Shown here in pieces: positions 36,415-45,763 of a DNA stretch of 64,000 nucleotides. The stretch is taken from assembly GCA_963702495.1 (NCBI GenBank), contig CAVPDA010000015.1, forward strand, positions 62,001-126,000, written 5' to 3'. The notes beneath the pieces are model-generated. The model searched no databases, was not told where the DNA came from, and saw only the letters and a list, made by a program, of their open reading frames with translations. The stretch is from CAVPDA01 sp963702495 (lineage in GTDB: Bacteria > Pseudomonadota > Gammaproteobacteria > Burkholderiales > Rhodocyclaceae). The position numbers and the translations under genes were made by a program. Every line of letters starts with the position of its first letter. Positions within the stretch are counted from its first letter, which is position 1.

Positions 36415-37704
36415 ATGAATGAGAAACGAATGATGGTTCGCGCCATCCCGATGTTGGTTGCCGCAGCGTTTTCAGGTTATGCCGGTGCCGCCGGATTCCA
36501 GTTGTGGGAGCAAAATGCCAGCGGTCTGGCCACTGCCTACGCGGGTTCCGCAGCGATCGCCGACAATGCCAGCACTATTTTCTTCAACCCGGCTGGCATG
36601 ACGAAACTGCAGCCGCGCGAGTTCTCGGTGGGCCTCGCCGCCGTGCGCCCGAGTTTCGAGTTCACCAACAGCGGGTCGCTGGCAGCTCCCGGGGTTCCGC
36701 TCACCGGATCCAATGGCGGCGACGCCGGCGACTGGGCGGCGATTCCGAACGGATATCTGTCGTGGGCACTGACCAAGGACCTCTACCTCGGCATCGGACT
36801 GGGTGCTCCGTTTGGGCTGGCGACGGAGTACAGCAGCGACTGGGTCGGGCGCTTCCAGTCCGTGAAGTTCGAGATCGAGACGATGAACATCAATCCGTCG
36901 ATCGCGTTTCGGGTAAACGACATGGTATCGCTCGGCTTCGGCTTGAGCTGGCAGAAGATCGATGCAACCTACGAGCGCCAGGCGGCGGTCCTGAACGCCG
37001 CCACGCGCGCCACCCAGGTCAAGCTGGATGCGGACGACGACAGCTGGGGTTGGAACATCGGCGCGCTGTTCGACATTTCTCCCACCACGCGGGTGGGGAT
37101 GTCCTATCGCTCTACCGTCGAATACACCTTGGATGGAACGCTCACATCGACCAACCAGTTGGTGTCGCCCAACGTGAACGCCAAGGCGGACCTCGAGGTG
37201 CCGGACATGTTCATCCTCAGCTTGGCGCAGACCTTGAGCGACCAATGGCAGATGGTGGGCGACGTGTCGTGGACCGGATGGAGCAGCGTACAGAAGGTCA
37301 GCATCATTCGCACCAGCTCGGGCGGAACGCCGACGACCCAGACCGGGTTGACGGCACAGACGCTGGATGCAGACTTCCAGGATACGTGGCGCGTGGCGCT
37401 GGGCGGGATCTACAAATACAATCCGGAATGGGCGTTCAAGTTCGGCATCGCCTGGGATCAGACGCCGGTGCAATCCGATCAGCAGCGGCTGGTTTCGCTG
37501 CCCGACAACGATCGCATCTGGTTCACGGGCGGTGCGCAATGGAACCTGAGCAAGGCGTCGCGACTCGATCTGGGTGCCGCATATCTGTATATCGGCGACA
37601 CCGACATCGACAACAATCAGATCGCCTTGGGACGTGGCCGCGTCATCGGCAGCTACGATTCGTACGTCTTGATCCTGGGCGCCCAGTACTCGATGAGCTT
37701 CTGA
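36415..37704 (+). CDS. fadL: FadL/OmpP1/TodX family outer membrane fatty acid porin
   Basis: The 429-residue precursor has a signal peptide (cleavage near AGAA, residue 24) followed by GFQLWEQNASGLATAYAGSA, the N-terminal hatch motif of FadL-type channels, and TIFFNPAGMTKL. The rest alternates as an outer membrane beta-barrel and ends in aromatic YSMSF. It lets long-chain fatty acids or hydrophobic compounds cross the outer membrane. GGGAGGAG precedes the ATG. A strong intrinsic terminator follows, so it closes the first part of the fad cluster. Confidence 0.94.
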   Translation: MNEKRMMVRAIPMLVAAAFSGYAGAAGFQLWEQNASGLATAYAGSAAIADNASTIFFNPAGMTKLQPREFSVGLAAVRPSFEFTNSGSLAAPGVPLTGSNGGDAGDWAAIPNGYLSWALTKDLYLGIGLGAPFGLATEYSSDWVGRFQSVKFEIETMNINPSIAFRVNDMVSLGFGLSWQKIDATYERQAAVLNAATRATQVKLDADDDSWGWNIGALFDISPTTRVGMSYRSTVEYTLDGTLTSTNQLVSPNVNAKADLEVPDMFILSLAQTLSDQWQMVGDVSWTGWSSVQKVSIIRTSSGGTPTTQTGLTAQTLDADFQDTWRVALGGIYKYNPEWAFKFGIAWDQTPVQSDQQRLVSLPDNDRIWFTGGAQWNLSKASRLDLGAAYLYIGDTDIDNNQIALGRGRVIGSYDSYVLILGAQYSMSF

Positions 37705-37712
37705 TCACCACG

Positions 37713-37746
37713 CCCGCGGCGGGTTTTCCTGCCGCGGGTTTTTTTT
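37713..37746 (+). terminator. Intrinsic terminator after fadL
   Basis: CCCGCGGC at 37713-37720 pairs with GCCGCGGG at 37731-37738 around a 10-base loop, followed by eight T residues. It begins 8 bases after the fadL stop. This is the clearest rho-independent terminator in the window. Confidence 0.92.
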
Positions 37747-37761
37747 GGCATATACTTCATA

Positions 37762-37771
37762 CAAACGTTTG
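37762..37771 (+). promoter_or_regulatory. PsrA-like half-site palindrome before the second fad operon
   Basis: CAAACGTTTG is a 10-base perfect palindrome with the same CAAAC/GTTTG half-sites as the operator at 28898, but without the four-base spacer. It lies just after the fadL terminator and about 70 bases before the ATG of the next fad gene, where a promoter is expected. Joint control with the first fad operon is inferred. Confidence 0.5.
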
Positions 37772-37840
37772 ATTCATTCGGGCCGTGCGTCGCCGGGGGC
37801 GGGCGATACCGGCGGCAACTCTCGACAAGCAGGAGGCAGC

Positions 37841-40378
37841 ATGAGCAACTTCATAGTGCGAAAGGTGGCAGTGCTGGGCGCCGGCGTGATGGGGGCGCAG
37901 ATCGCTGCACACTGCGCCAATGCCGACGTGCCGGTGATCCTGTTCGATCTCGCGGCAAAGGAAGGCGCGCCGGAGCGCGGAGCAGGGGCCCCGCGCAGCG
38001 GGGATGCGACCGCGGAGGCACGGGTCAAGACCGCGGAATTGACCGGCACGCCTCCGCCCGCTTCCGGGTCGCACCTACCGGCTACGCCGGCAGGCACTGC
38101 TCCGCCGTCCGCGGTCGACCCGAACGGCATCGTGAAACGAGCGCTGGACGGCTTGAAGAAGCTCGAGCCGGCGCCGCTGGCGGCGAAGGAGCGGGTCGCC
38201 TACATCGACGCCGCCAACTACGAGCAGCACCTCGAACTGTTGCGCGGCTGCGATCTCATCATCGAGGCCATCGCCGAGAAGATGGAATGGAAGCGCGACC
38301 TCTACCACAAGGTCGCGCCGTACGTGGCCGAGGGCGCGATCTTCGCCAGCAATACCTCCGGCCTGTCGATCAACGCCCTGGGCGAGGCCATGCCGGAGCG
38401 GCTTCGCAGCCGCTTCTGCGGCATCCACTTCTTCAACCCGCCGCGCTACATGCATCTGGTGGAACTGATTCCGTGCGCGGCGACGAATCCCCAACTGCTC
38501 GACGACCTCGAAACCTTCCTCACCACGACCCTGGGCAAGGGCGTGGTGCGGGCCTTCGACACGCCGAACTTCATCGCCAACCGGGTCGGCGTGTTCTCCA
38601 TCCTGGCGGTGGTCCATCACACCGAGCGCCTCGGACTGGGCTTCGATCTGGTGGACGCCCTGACCGGTCCCGGCATCGGCCGGCCGAAGAGCGCCACCTA
38701 CCGCACCGCGGACGTGGTCGGCCTAGACACCATGGCCCACGTCATCAAGACCATGCAGGACACGCTGCCGGAGGACCCGTGGCACAAGTACTACGGCGTT
38801 CCCGCATGGCTCTCGGCGCTGATCGGCAAGGGCGCACTGGGACAGAAGACCCGCGCCGGCATCTACCGCAAGGACGGCAAGGAGATCAAGGTGCTCGACC
38901 TTGCCAAGCAGGACTACGTTCCCTCGGCGGCCCAGGTCGATGCCGAGGTGCAGGCCATCCTCAAGCTCAAGAATCCGGCGGAGAAATTCGCCAAGCTGCG
39001 CGCCCATGCTTCTCCCCAGGCGCAGTTCCTGTGGGCGATCTTTCGCGACGTGTTCCACTACTGCGCCTGCCATCTGGGCGACATCGCCGACAACGCGCGC
39101 GATGTGGACTTCGCCATGCGCTGGGGCTTCGGCTGGAGCCAGGGACCGTTCGAGACCTGGCAGGCCGCCGGCTGGATCGACACCGCCAACGCCATCCAGG
39201 CCGACCTCGAGGCCGGCAGGGCGATGAGCGACACGCCGCTGCCGGATTGGGTTTTCGACGGGCGCCACGGGGTGCACGCACCCCAGGGCTCCTGGTCGGC
39301 CAGTGCGAACGAACTCAAGGCGCGCTCCACGCTGGCGGTCTACAAGCGCCAGCATTTTCCCGAGCACGTCCTGGGCGAGCGGCTCGACGCCGGCAGCACG
39401 GTGTTCGAGAACGACGCCGTGCGCTTCTGGAATACCAGCGACTACTTCGGGCGCGAGATCGCCATCCTCTCCTTCAAGAGCAAGATGTGCGCGATCGGCC
39501 CCGACGTGGTCGAGGGCGTGATCGAAGCGGTGGCCCGTGCCGAGGCCGATTACCGGGGTATGGTGATCTGGCAGCCGAAGGCGCCGTTCTCCGTCGGCGC
39601 CAATCTCCAGGCCCTGGCTCCGGCGCTCGCCGCCGGTGATTTCGCCGCTCTCGAGAAGGCCGTGGCACGCTTCCAGGCGATGTCGCACGCCATCAAGTAC
39701 GCCCAGATTCCGGTGGTGGCCGCGGTCAACGGCATGGCCTTGGGCGGGGGGTGCGAACTGGTGATGCACTGCGCGCGCAACGTGGCGGCGCTGGAGTCGT
39801 ACATCGGTCTGGTGGAGGCGGGCGTCGGCCTGATCCCGGCGGGCGGCGGCTGCAAGGAATTCGCCCTGCGCGCATCCCGGGCGGCGGTGCGCACCACCAA
39901 CAACGATCCGTTCCCGTTCCTCACCGGCCCGTTCCAGACCATCGCCATGGCCAACGTGTCGAAGAGTGCGCTGGAGGCGAAGGAACTCGGCTTCCTGCGC
40001 GAATCGGACCGGGTCGTGTTCAATTCCCATGAAGCGTTGTACGTCGCGCAGCAGACTGCCCGCGCCCTGGCGGAGGCCGGCTATCGCCCGCGGCTGGCGC
40101 CGCGTGCGATCAAGGTTGCCGGCCGCAGCGGCATCGCCACCCTGGAGCTGATGCTGGCCAACATGAAGGGGGGCGGCATGATCTCGGCCCACGATTACCG
40201 CGTGGCCAAGGCGGCCGCCACCGCGCTGTGCGGCGGCGACGTGGAGACCGGTACGCTGGTGAACGAGGACTGGCTGCTGGCGGTCGAACGGCAGCAGTTC
40301 GTCGCTCTGCTCAAGACGCCCGAAACCCAGGCCCGCATCCAGCACATGCTGGAGACCGGCAAGCCCTTGCGCAACTGA
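37841..40378 (+). CDS. fadB: 3-hydroxyacyl-CoA dehydrogenase/enoyl-CoA hydratase with inserted segment
   Basis: A bifunctional 845-residue beta-oxidation enzyme, with the NAD-binding domain first (KVAVLGAGVMGAQIAAHCAN near residue 8, then DLIIEAIAEKMEWK and HFFNPPRYMHLVELIP) and a crotonase domain at the C-terminal end (VAAVNGMALGGGCELVMHC). This order matches the second FadB-type enzyme of betaproteobacteria. Between AAKEG and DPNGIVKRAL, contiguous in the family as I know it, about 50 residues rich in A, P, G and T are inserted (residues 43-92), in frame. It sits in the Rossmann domain. ATG with AGGAGG upstream. First gene of the second fad operon. Confidence 0.9.
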   Translation: MSNFIVRKVAVLGAGVMGAQIAAHCANADVPVILFDLAAKEGAPERGAGAPRSGDATAEARVKTAELTGTPPPASGSHLPATPAGTAPPSAVDPNGIVKRALDGLKKLEPAPLAAKERVAYIDAANYEQHLELLRGCDLIIEAIAEKMEWKRDLYHKVAPYVAEGAIFASNTSGLSINALGEAMPERLRSRFCGIHFFNPPRYMHLVELIPCAATNPQLLDDLETFLTTTLGKGVVRAFDTPNFIANRVGVFSILAVVHHTERLGLGFDLVDALTGPGIGRPKSATYRTADVVGLDTMAHVIKTMQDTLPEDPWHKYYGVPAWLSALIGKGALGQKTRAGIYRKDGKEIKVLDLAKQDYVPSAAQVDAEVQAILKLKNPAEKFAKLRAHASPQAQFLWAIFRDVFHYCACHLGDIADNARDVDFAMRWGFGWSQGPFETWQAAGWIDTANAIQADLEAGRAMSDTPLPDWVFDGRHGVHAPQGSWSASANELKARSTLAVYKRQHFPEHVLGERLDAGSTVFENDAVRFWNTSDYFGREIAILSFKSKMCAIGPDVVEGVIEAVARAEADYRGMVIWQPKAPFSVGANLQALAPALAAGDFAALEKAVARFQAMSHAIKYAQIPVVAAVNGMALGGGCELVMHCARNVAALESYIGLVEAGVGLIPAGGGCKEFALRASRAAVRTTNNDPFPFLTGPFQTIAMANVSKSALEAKELGFLRESDRVVFNSHEALYVAQQTARALAEAGYRPRLAPRAIKVAGRSGIATLELMLANMKGGGMISAHDYRVAKAAATALCGGDVETGTLVNEDWLLAVERQQFVALLKTPETQARIQHMLETGKPLRN
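37967..38116. repeat. In-frame palindrome-rich insert in the fadB-type gene
   Basis: About 150 bases, a multiple of three, that break the conserved Rossmann region. GACCGCGGA occurs at 38008-38016 and 38029-38037, and its reverse complement TCCGCGGTC closes the segment at 38108-38116. A hairpin CCCCGC-GCA-GCGGGG lies at 37989-38003. This is consistent with a small inverted-repeat element that inserted without breaking the frame. The exact edges are uncertain by a few codons. Confidence 0.65.
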
Positions 40379-40430
40379 ACCGCTCTCACGTGCCCCGATC
40401 GGTAACGTGTTTGAACTAGGAGTTCGAAAC

Positions 40431-41631
40431 ATGACCAAGCAAATCCAGGACGCCTACATCGTGGCCGCCACGCGCACGCCGGTGGGCAAGGTGCGCGGCG
40501 CGTTCAGGACCACCCGTCCCGACGACCTGCTGGCGCACGTGCTCAAGGCGGTGCTGGCGCAGGCGCCGGGGCTCGATCCGGCGCTGATCGGCGATGTCAT
40601 CGTCGGCTGCGCCATCCCCGAAGCCGAGCAGGGCATCAACGTCGCCCGCGTCGGCTTGCTGCTCGCCGGCCTGCCGCAGAGCGTGCCCGGCATGACCATC
40701 AACCGCTTCTGCTCCTCCGGCCTGCAGGCGGTGGCGCTCGCCGCCGACCGCATCCGGCTGGGCGAGGCGGACGTCATGATCGCCGCCGGCACCGAGACCA
40801 TGAGCCTGATGCCGCAGATGATGGGCAACAAGATCTCCATCAATCCGGCGGTGTTCGAGAAGCAGGAGAACTACGGCATCGCCTACGGCATGGGCCTCAC
40901 CGCCGAGAACGTGGCGCAGCAGTGGAAAGTGTCGCGCGAGGACCAGGATGCCTTCGCGCTGGCCAGCCACCAGAAGGCGACGGCGGCCGTGGCCGGAGGC
41001 AAATTCAAGGCCGAGATCACGCCCTTCCTGGTGCGCTCGCACCTGCCGGCCGCCGACGGCACGGTGCGCATCGTGGACAGGCTGGTGGAGAACGACGAAG
41101 GGCCGCGCCCGGATTCCAGCCTCGAAGGCCTCGCCAAGCTGCGGCCGGTATTCGCCGCGCGCGGTTCGGTCACCGCCGGCAACAGCTCGCAGATGTCCGA
41201 CGGCGCCGGCGCCGTGCTGGTGGTGAGCGAAAAGGCGCTGCAGCAGTTCGACCTCAACCCCATCGCGCGCTTCGCCGGCTACGCGGTGGCGGGGGTGGCG
41301 CCGGAGGTGATGGGCATCGGCCCGGTGGAGGCGATTCCGCGCGTGCTCGCGCTGGCCGGCATCAAGCAGGAGCAGGTGGACTGGATCGAGCTGAACGAAG
41401 CCTTTGCCGCCCAGGCGCTGGCGGTGCAGCGCACCCTCGACCTCGATCCGGCGAAGCTCAACCCGCTCGGCGGCGCCATCGCGCTTGGGCCATCCGCTGG
41501 GCGCGACCGGGGCCATCCGCACCGCCACCGTCATGTCGGCGATGCAGCGGGAGAAGTTCAAGTACGCTATGGTGACGATGTGCATCGGCACCGGCATGGG
41601 TGCGGCGGGGTTGTTCGAGTCGGTGCTGTAG
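40431..41631 (+). CDS. fadA: Acetyl-CoA acyltransferase (thiolase), one-base frameshift near the C terminus
   Basis: This thiolase has the acylated cysteine in NRFCSSGLQAVAL near residue 90 and the loop NEAFAAQALAVQ. The frame breaks at GGAIALG; the family continuation HPLGATGAIRTATV and CIGTGMGAAGLFESVL is found one base over. One extra G in GGG at 41487-41489 explains it; corrected, the protein has 399 residues, normal for FadA. The active-site histidine and second cysteine lie after the break, so a real frameshift would destroy activity. It follows the fadB-type gene by 52 bases, with TAGGAG upstream of its ATG. Confidence 0.87.
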
Positions 41632-41677
41632 GTCTCAGCGAAGGAACGCGCAGGCGAACGCCGGGTTTCGGGGATTT

Positions 41678-41739
41678 ACAAGGGGGCTTGCCCCCTTGTT
41701 CCTTCACTCGGGGGATATACAAGGGGAATCTCCCCTTGT
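41678..41739. repeat. Two tandem ACAAGGGG hairpins between fadA and the hydratase gene
   Basis: ACAAGGGGG-CTTG-CCCCCTTGT at 41678-41699 and ACAAGGGGA-ATC-TCCCCTTGT at 41719-41739 are two nearly identical perfect hairpins, 19 bases apart. Each is followed by only one or two T, so they are weak as terminators; they may protect fadA mRNA or attenuate read-through. Confidence 0.7.
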
Positions 41740-41821
41740 TCGTACATGGCAGGTTTTCCGGCCGCAGGTTGCGCGGCAAGCCGGTTTGGTTTCGGCCCGG
41801 CCGGATTAAGGAGGTGATGGG

Positions 41822-42622
41822 ATGAACGACACCGTGTTGGTGGACATCCGCGACGGCGTGGCCACGCTGACGCTCAACCGTCCCCAGGCGCTGAATGCGC
41901 TGTCGGTGGAGATGATGCAGGCGCTGCGGCTCGGTGCCGAGCGCGTCGTCGCCGATACGGCGGTGCAGGTGATCGTCATCCGGGGCGCCGGCGAGCATTT
42001 CATGGCCGGCGGCGACATCAAAGACTTCCACGCCCACCTCAGGCTCGACCCGCCGGCGCGTCTGCAGGCCTTCCAGGCAATGATCGAGCAGTGGATCAAT
42101 CCCACCGTGCTGGCGCTGCGCCGGGCCCACCAGCCGGTGATCGGCGCCGTGTGCGGAGCGTGCGCCGGTTTCGGGCTGTCCCTGATGCTCGGCTGCGACC
42201 TGGCGCTGGCCGCCGACAACGCCTACTTCGCCACCGCCTATGCCCACATCGCCCTGTCGCCGGACGGCGGCGGCACCTGGTTCCTGCCGCGCATCGTCGG
42301 GCAGCGCAAGGCTGCCGAACTGCTCCTCCTTTCCGAGCGCGTCAATGCCCAACAGGCCCTGGAACTGGGCCTGATCAACCGCATCGTGCCTCTGGCGGAT
42401 CTCGAGGCCGAAACGGCAAGGCTGGCCGAGCGTCTGAAGAACGGTCCGCGCCATGCCTATGGCGAGATGAAGCGCCTCCTCGCCGGTTCCGCGGACCGCA
42501 CGCTGGCCGATCAACTGCAGGCGGAAGCCGGCGGCTTCGCCCGCTGCGCTGCGACCATGGATTTCGACGAGGGCATCCGCGCCTTCCTCGAAAAGCGCAA
42601 GCCTACTTTTTCCGGCAGATAA
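41822..42622 (+). CDS. Enoyl-CoA hydratase/isomerase family protein
   Basis: A 266-residue crotonase-fold protein. Family segments are VATLTLNRPQALNALS near residue 13, IRGAGEHFMAGGDIKDF (oxyanion hole part) and VCGACAGFGLSLMLGCDLALA (second oxyanion glycine). SPDGGGTWFLPRIVG carries the position of the catalytic acid seen in isomerase-like members. Substrate specificity cannot be read from sequence; a role in fatty acid or branched-chain oxidation is likely, given fadB and fadA just upstream. GGAGGTGATGGG before the ATG is a near-perfect Shine-Dalgarno sequence. Confidence 0.9.
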   Translation: MNDTVLVDIRDGVATLTLNRPQALNALSVEMMQALRLGAERVVADTAVQVIVIRGAGEHFMAGGDIKDFHAHLRLDPPARLQAFQAMIEQWINPTVLALRRAHQPVIGAVCGACAGFGLSLMLGCDLALAADNAYFATAYAHIALSPDGGGTWFLPRIVGQRKAAELLLLSERVNAQQALELGLINRIVPLADLEAETARLAERLKNGPRHAYGEMKRLLAGSADRTLADQLQAEAGGFARCAATMDFDEGIRAFLEKRKPTFSGR

Positions 42623-42767
42623 GCTTTACCCACGGCGGACCGTTCGTCCGCCGTATCCATTGCGCGATGTCATGGACATTGCGGCGTCGCGGTTTGCTAC
42701 GTTGATTGGCGCGTTGCACGGGCCTCCCCGTGCGTTCGCCAAGGTGCCCGGCGAGAAAGGCGACCCA

Positions 42768-44241
42768 ATGGACAGGATAGGACTCAAGCTGCTTGCATCC
42801 CTGCTTGCGCTGTCGCTTGCCGATCCGACGCTCGCCACATGCTACGAATGGGTCGATGAGGAGGGCGTCGTGCACCTCGGCGACCAGCCTCCGCCAGCAG
42901 GCCGGCCGGTCATCGAGCACAGGGAGCAGCAGGCAGCCGGTCCGGACGGCGGGGTAAAGCTCAGTTCGGAGGACGCGTCGGCTTTGGAGGAGGCAGGGGC
43001 GGCGTTCCTGGCCGGAAACGACGTCAAGGCCTACGACCTGTTGCGGCCGCTGGCCGAGCGGGGCTTCGCCCGGGCCGAGAACGGGCTCGGGCTCGATCTA
43101 CAGCCGGGGCAAGGCGGTCGAGCGCGATCTGGGGAAGGCGTTCTACTGGCATATGAGGGCGGCGGAGAAGGGCTACGACAAGGGGCAGTTCGATGTCGGA
43201 CTGATGTATGCCGACGGCGTGGGCGTAGCGAAAGACAGCGCGAAAGCCGTGATGTGGCTGTGCAAGGCTGCCGACCAGGGGTTTGCGCAAGCCCAGTATT
43301 CGCTCGGCGCGATGTATGCCAACGGCGAGGGGATCAAGCAGGACTACCTGCGCGCTGCGGACTGGTACCGCAAGGCGGCCGAACAGGGGCTGCGCGAGGC
43401 CCAGTATTCGCTGGGATTCATGTACCAGGCCGGCCAGGGCCTGGCGCAGGACCGGGACCAGGCTGCGCACTGGCTGGAGTTGGCCGCCGCTCAGGGCGAG
43501 GTCAGGGCCCTGACCCTGCTGAATCGCATGGCGACGGCGGGTGAAGGCCGACAGCACGCCCCCGGGGACACCGCTTCGGACGCAGCGCCAGCGGACCGCG
43601 GCAAACTTGTGGTCGTGATTGGAGACGACGCGTGCCGGGATGCAGACCCCGGCGCATCTGCCGCGAACCTGGCCAAGTGCTATGCCTGGGTGGAAAAGGC
43701 TATCAAGCTACTGCGTTTCGCCAAAAACGGGGATACCGTGTCAATGCTAAGCGGCTTGAGTGTTGGCCGGGGCAATGTCAATCAGGTCCGGACAGTGCTG
43801 ACACAGCAATTGTCCGATTACGGCGTCGCTATATCCAAGAGAGGCTATCAGCGCATTGCTGGAACGTATCGGGCAGAGGCCGCGCCCTCATGCAAGCACA
43901 TCCAGTCCGGGTTTGCGAGCCCGATAGCGGCCGGGGGCCTGGCCGAGCTCACCATTTTTCAGAGCGGATTCAATATCGAGATCCCGCATCAATTCGAGCA
44001 CAGGGGAAGGTTGTCTCCGATTTCGATCCACGGCGTAGTCGTCGACTCCGTTATCGCTTTCTATGACCAAGATAACTCGGAGTTCGGGTTTGTCGGAGAG
44101 ATCGCGAACGGGACGATCACACTCCGGCCGGACACGGACGCAGTACTGAAGGCATGGCCGCGCTGGGCCAATCCGCCGAGCGCAGCGGACCTCTCCGCCT
44201 GCGCAATTTCGCTGCAGCGCAATCCCGCATCTCAACGATAA
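42768..44241 (+). CDS. Secreted DUF4124/Sel1-repeat protein (one-base frameshift)
   Basis: The precursor has a signal peptide (MDRIGLKLLASLLALSLADP), a DUF4124-like start (CYEWVDEEGVVHLGDQPP) and then Sel1-like repeats (AQYSLGAMYANGEGIKQDYL and two or three relatives, each about 36 residues). A 200-residue C-terminal region that I do not recognise follows. The frame breaks after RAENGLG; the repeat resumes as SIYSRGKAVERDLGKAFYW one base over, explained by an extra G in GGG at 43089-43091. Corrected length is about 490 residues. Sel1 repeats mediate protein contacts. ATG 42768 is chosen for the signal peptide; the ribosome binding site is weak. Confidence 0.78.
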
Positions 44242-44259
44242 GGCGGCAACCATCAGATA

Positions 44260-44279
44260 CCGGAGGCTATCGCCTCCGG
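44260..44279. terminator. Bidirectional hairpin between Sel1 and YdcF genes
   Basis: CCGGAGGC-TATC-GCCTCCGG lies midway in the 46-base gap between two convergent stops. The eight-base arms are perfect. There is no T run, so its efficiency as a terminator is uncertain. Confidence 0.6.
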
Positions 44280-44287
44280 ACAGGGCG

Positions 44288-45046
44288 TCAGCCCCCGAAA
44301 CCCAGCCTGCGGGCCAGCAGCCCGACCCACTCGTGGACCGCATACCACCCGGCATAGGCGGTGCTGGCATTTGGAAACTCGTTCAGCATCGTCCCGCGGG
44401 TGGCGGGACTGCGCAGGAACGCGGTCGGCGCGGGAATGGTCTCGATCCCCGCCGCCGCGAATTCCGCCTGCGCCCGCCGCATGTGCACGGCGTGGGTGAC
44501 CAGCACGACGCGCCGTACGCCGGACTGCTTCAGGATCTGTGCCGAGAATCCCGCGTTTTCCCGCGTGTCGCGCGAGGCCGATTCCGTCCAGCGCACGGGG
44601 ACATGGAAATCCCGTTCCAGCGCGTCGCGCATCAGCAGAGCCTCGGGCGTGCCGGCGTTGAGCACGGTGCCGCCCGTCACCAGCACCGGCAGGCCGGTCT
44701 GGCGCGCCAGTCGGGCGCCGTAACGCACCCGTTCGAGCGTCAGCCGGTTCAGCGTTTCGCCGCCATATTCGGGCGCGTTGCGCCGCCTGCCGCCGGCCAG
44801 GATGACGAGGGCCTGGGCATCGCGGGCAGCCGCCGGGTCGAAAACCGGGTAGTCCTCCAGCGGCGCCAGCAGCAGATCGACGCTCGCCGGCAGGGTCAGG
44901 AGGACGGATAGGACCAGGCCGGTCCAGGCCAGGGTCCGGCCCAGCCGCGGGCGTCGCCGGAGCAGCAACAGCCCGATCGCCGCCAGCAGCAACGGACCGA
45001 GCGGCGGCAGCAGCAGCGCCGCGAGCAGTTTCTTGATGATGAACAT
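44288..45046 (-). CDS. YdcF/SanA/ElyC family (DUF218) membrane protein
   Basis: A 252-residue protein with two N-terminal membrane helices (about residues 6-28 and 38-55) and a DUF218 domain: ALVILAGGRRRNAPEYGG near residue 82, PVLVTGGTV, SRDTRENAGFSAQIL and VVLVTHAVHMRRAQ. Members such as ElyC and SanA affect envelope integrity and peptidoglycan precursor handling. A periplasmic placement of the domain is expected from the family. The gene faces the Sel1 gene and is divergent from the DUF2802 gene. Confidence 0.88.
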   Translation of the reverse strand: MFIIKKLLAALLLPPLGPLLLAAIGLLLLRRRPRLGRTLAWTGLVLSVLLTLPASVDLLLAPLEDYPVFDPAAARDAQALVILAGGRRRNAPEYGGETLNRLTLERVRYGARLARQTGLPVLVTGGTVLNAGTPEALLMRDALERDFHVPVRWTESASRDTRENAGFSAQILKQSGVRRVVLVTHAVHMRRAQAEFAAAGIETIPAPTAFLRSPATRGTMLNEFPNASTAYAGWYAVHEWVGLLARRLGFGG

Positions 45047-45253
45047 GGAGGATGAGTAAGCCGGAGCGGGCAGTGGAGCATTTACGATGGGGTTGCAGGC
45101 CAGTATTATCCCGGACAGTCCTCCCTTCCGCTTGCCATGTCCAACAGACCTTCGGCATCCTCCATCGCGCTACGCCGCCGGGCCGGGTCCGGTCTTCCTG
45201 CCGTCAGCCGCGGCGCGGTGGTTCCAGGCGGGCAATGAACAACTGATCGCAGC

Positions 45254-45655
45254 ATGGACCTCGCATCTTTCGCCGCCCGCATCGACTGGCCGGCCACCGC
45301 CCTGCTGGCGGCCGCGGCCCTGGCTCTCCTGTCGTGGCTGTGGCGTCGCCGCCGTTCCAGGGGCGCTGCGCCGTTGTCCGCGGCGGCGCCGGCCGCGAGG
45401 GCGGACTTGAGCGCCGAGGTGCAGGAATTGCGCCGGACGATGCAGGATGAGTTGGAGCTGTTGCGTGGGGATATGGCGGCGTTGCGCGATGAACTCGCGA
45501 TGCTGAAGACCTCGCGCCCGATCGCGCCGCAATACAGCGAGGCGCTCTCCCTCGCCGGCCGCGGCCTCAGCGAGCATCAGATCGCGGACCAATGCGGCAT
45601 CAGCATAGGCGAGGCCGAACTGGTGCGGGCGCTGGGCCGGAAGCCGGGCAGCTGA
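45254..45655 (+). CDS. DUF2802 family membrane-anchored protein
   Basis: This 133-residue protein has a single N-terminal membrane helix (about 13-30), an alanine-rich linker, a short coiled coil (LSAEVQELRRTMQDELELLR) and a C-terminal helix-turn-helix-like region (ALSLAGRGLSEHQIADQCGI, then GEAELVRALG), which matches DUF2802. Proteins of this kind are often found beside motility or chemotaxis genes in gammaproteobacteria, but none is nearby here. Function unknown. ATG 45254 follows a weak ribosome binding site. Confidence 0.8.
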   Translation: MDLASFAARIDWPATALLAAAALALLSWLWRRRRSRGAAPLSAAAPAARADLSAEVQELRRTMQDELELLRGDMAALRDELAMLKTSRPIAPQYSEALSLAGRGLSEHQIADQCGISIGEAELVRALGRKPGS

Positions 45656-45665
45656 ACCGGTTCTC

Positions 45666-45718
45666 GTAGGGCGGCCCGTGGCCGCCGGACCAGTCTTGGC
45701 GGGCATGGCCCGCCCTAC
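45666..45718. repeat. REP-like inverted pair after the DUF2802 gene
   Basis: GTAGGGCGGCCCGTGGCCGCC and, 13 bases on, GGCGGGCATGGCCCGCCCTAC are inverted copies of the window's GTAGGGCGG family. The pair lies between two convergent genes, where it could serve as a terminator for both. Confidence 0.75.
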
Positions 45719-45763
45719 CTGCTTGCGCGGTCGGGTATCCGGGCAAACCCGAGCGGCGCTACG

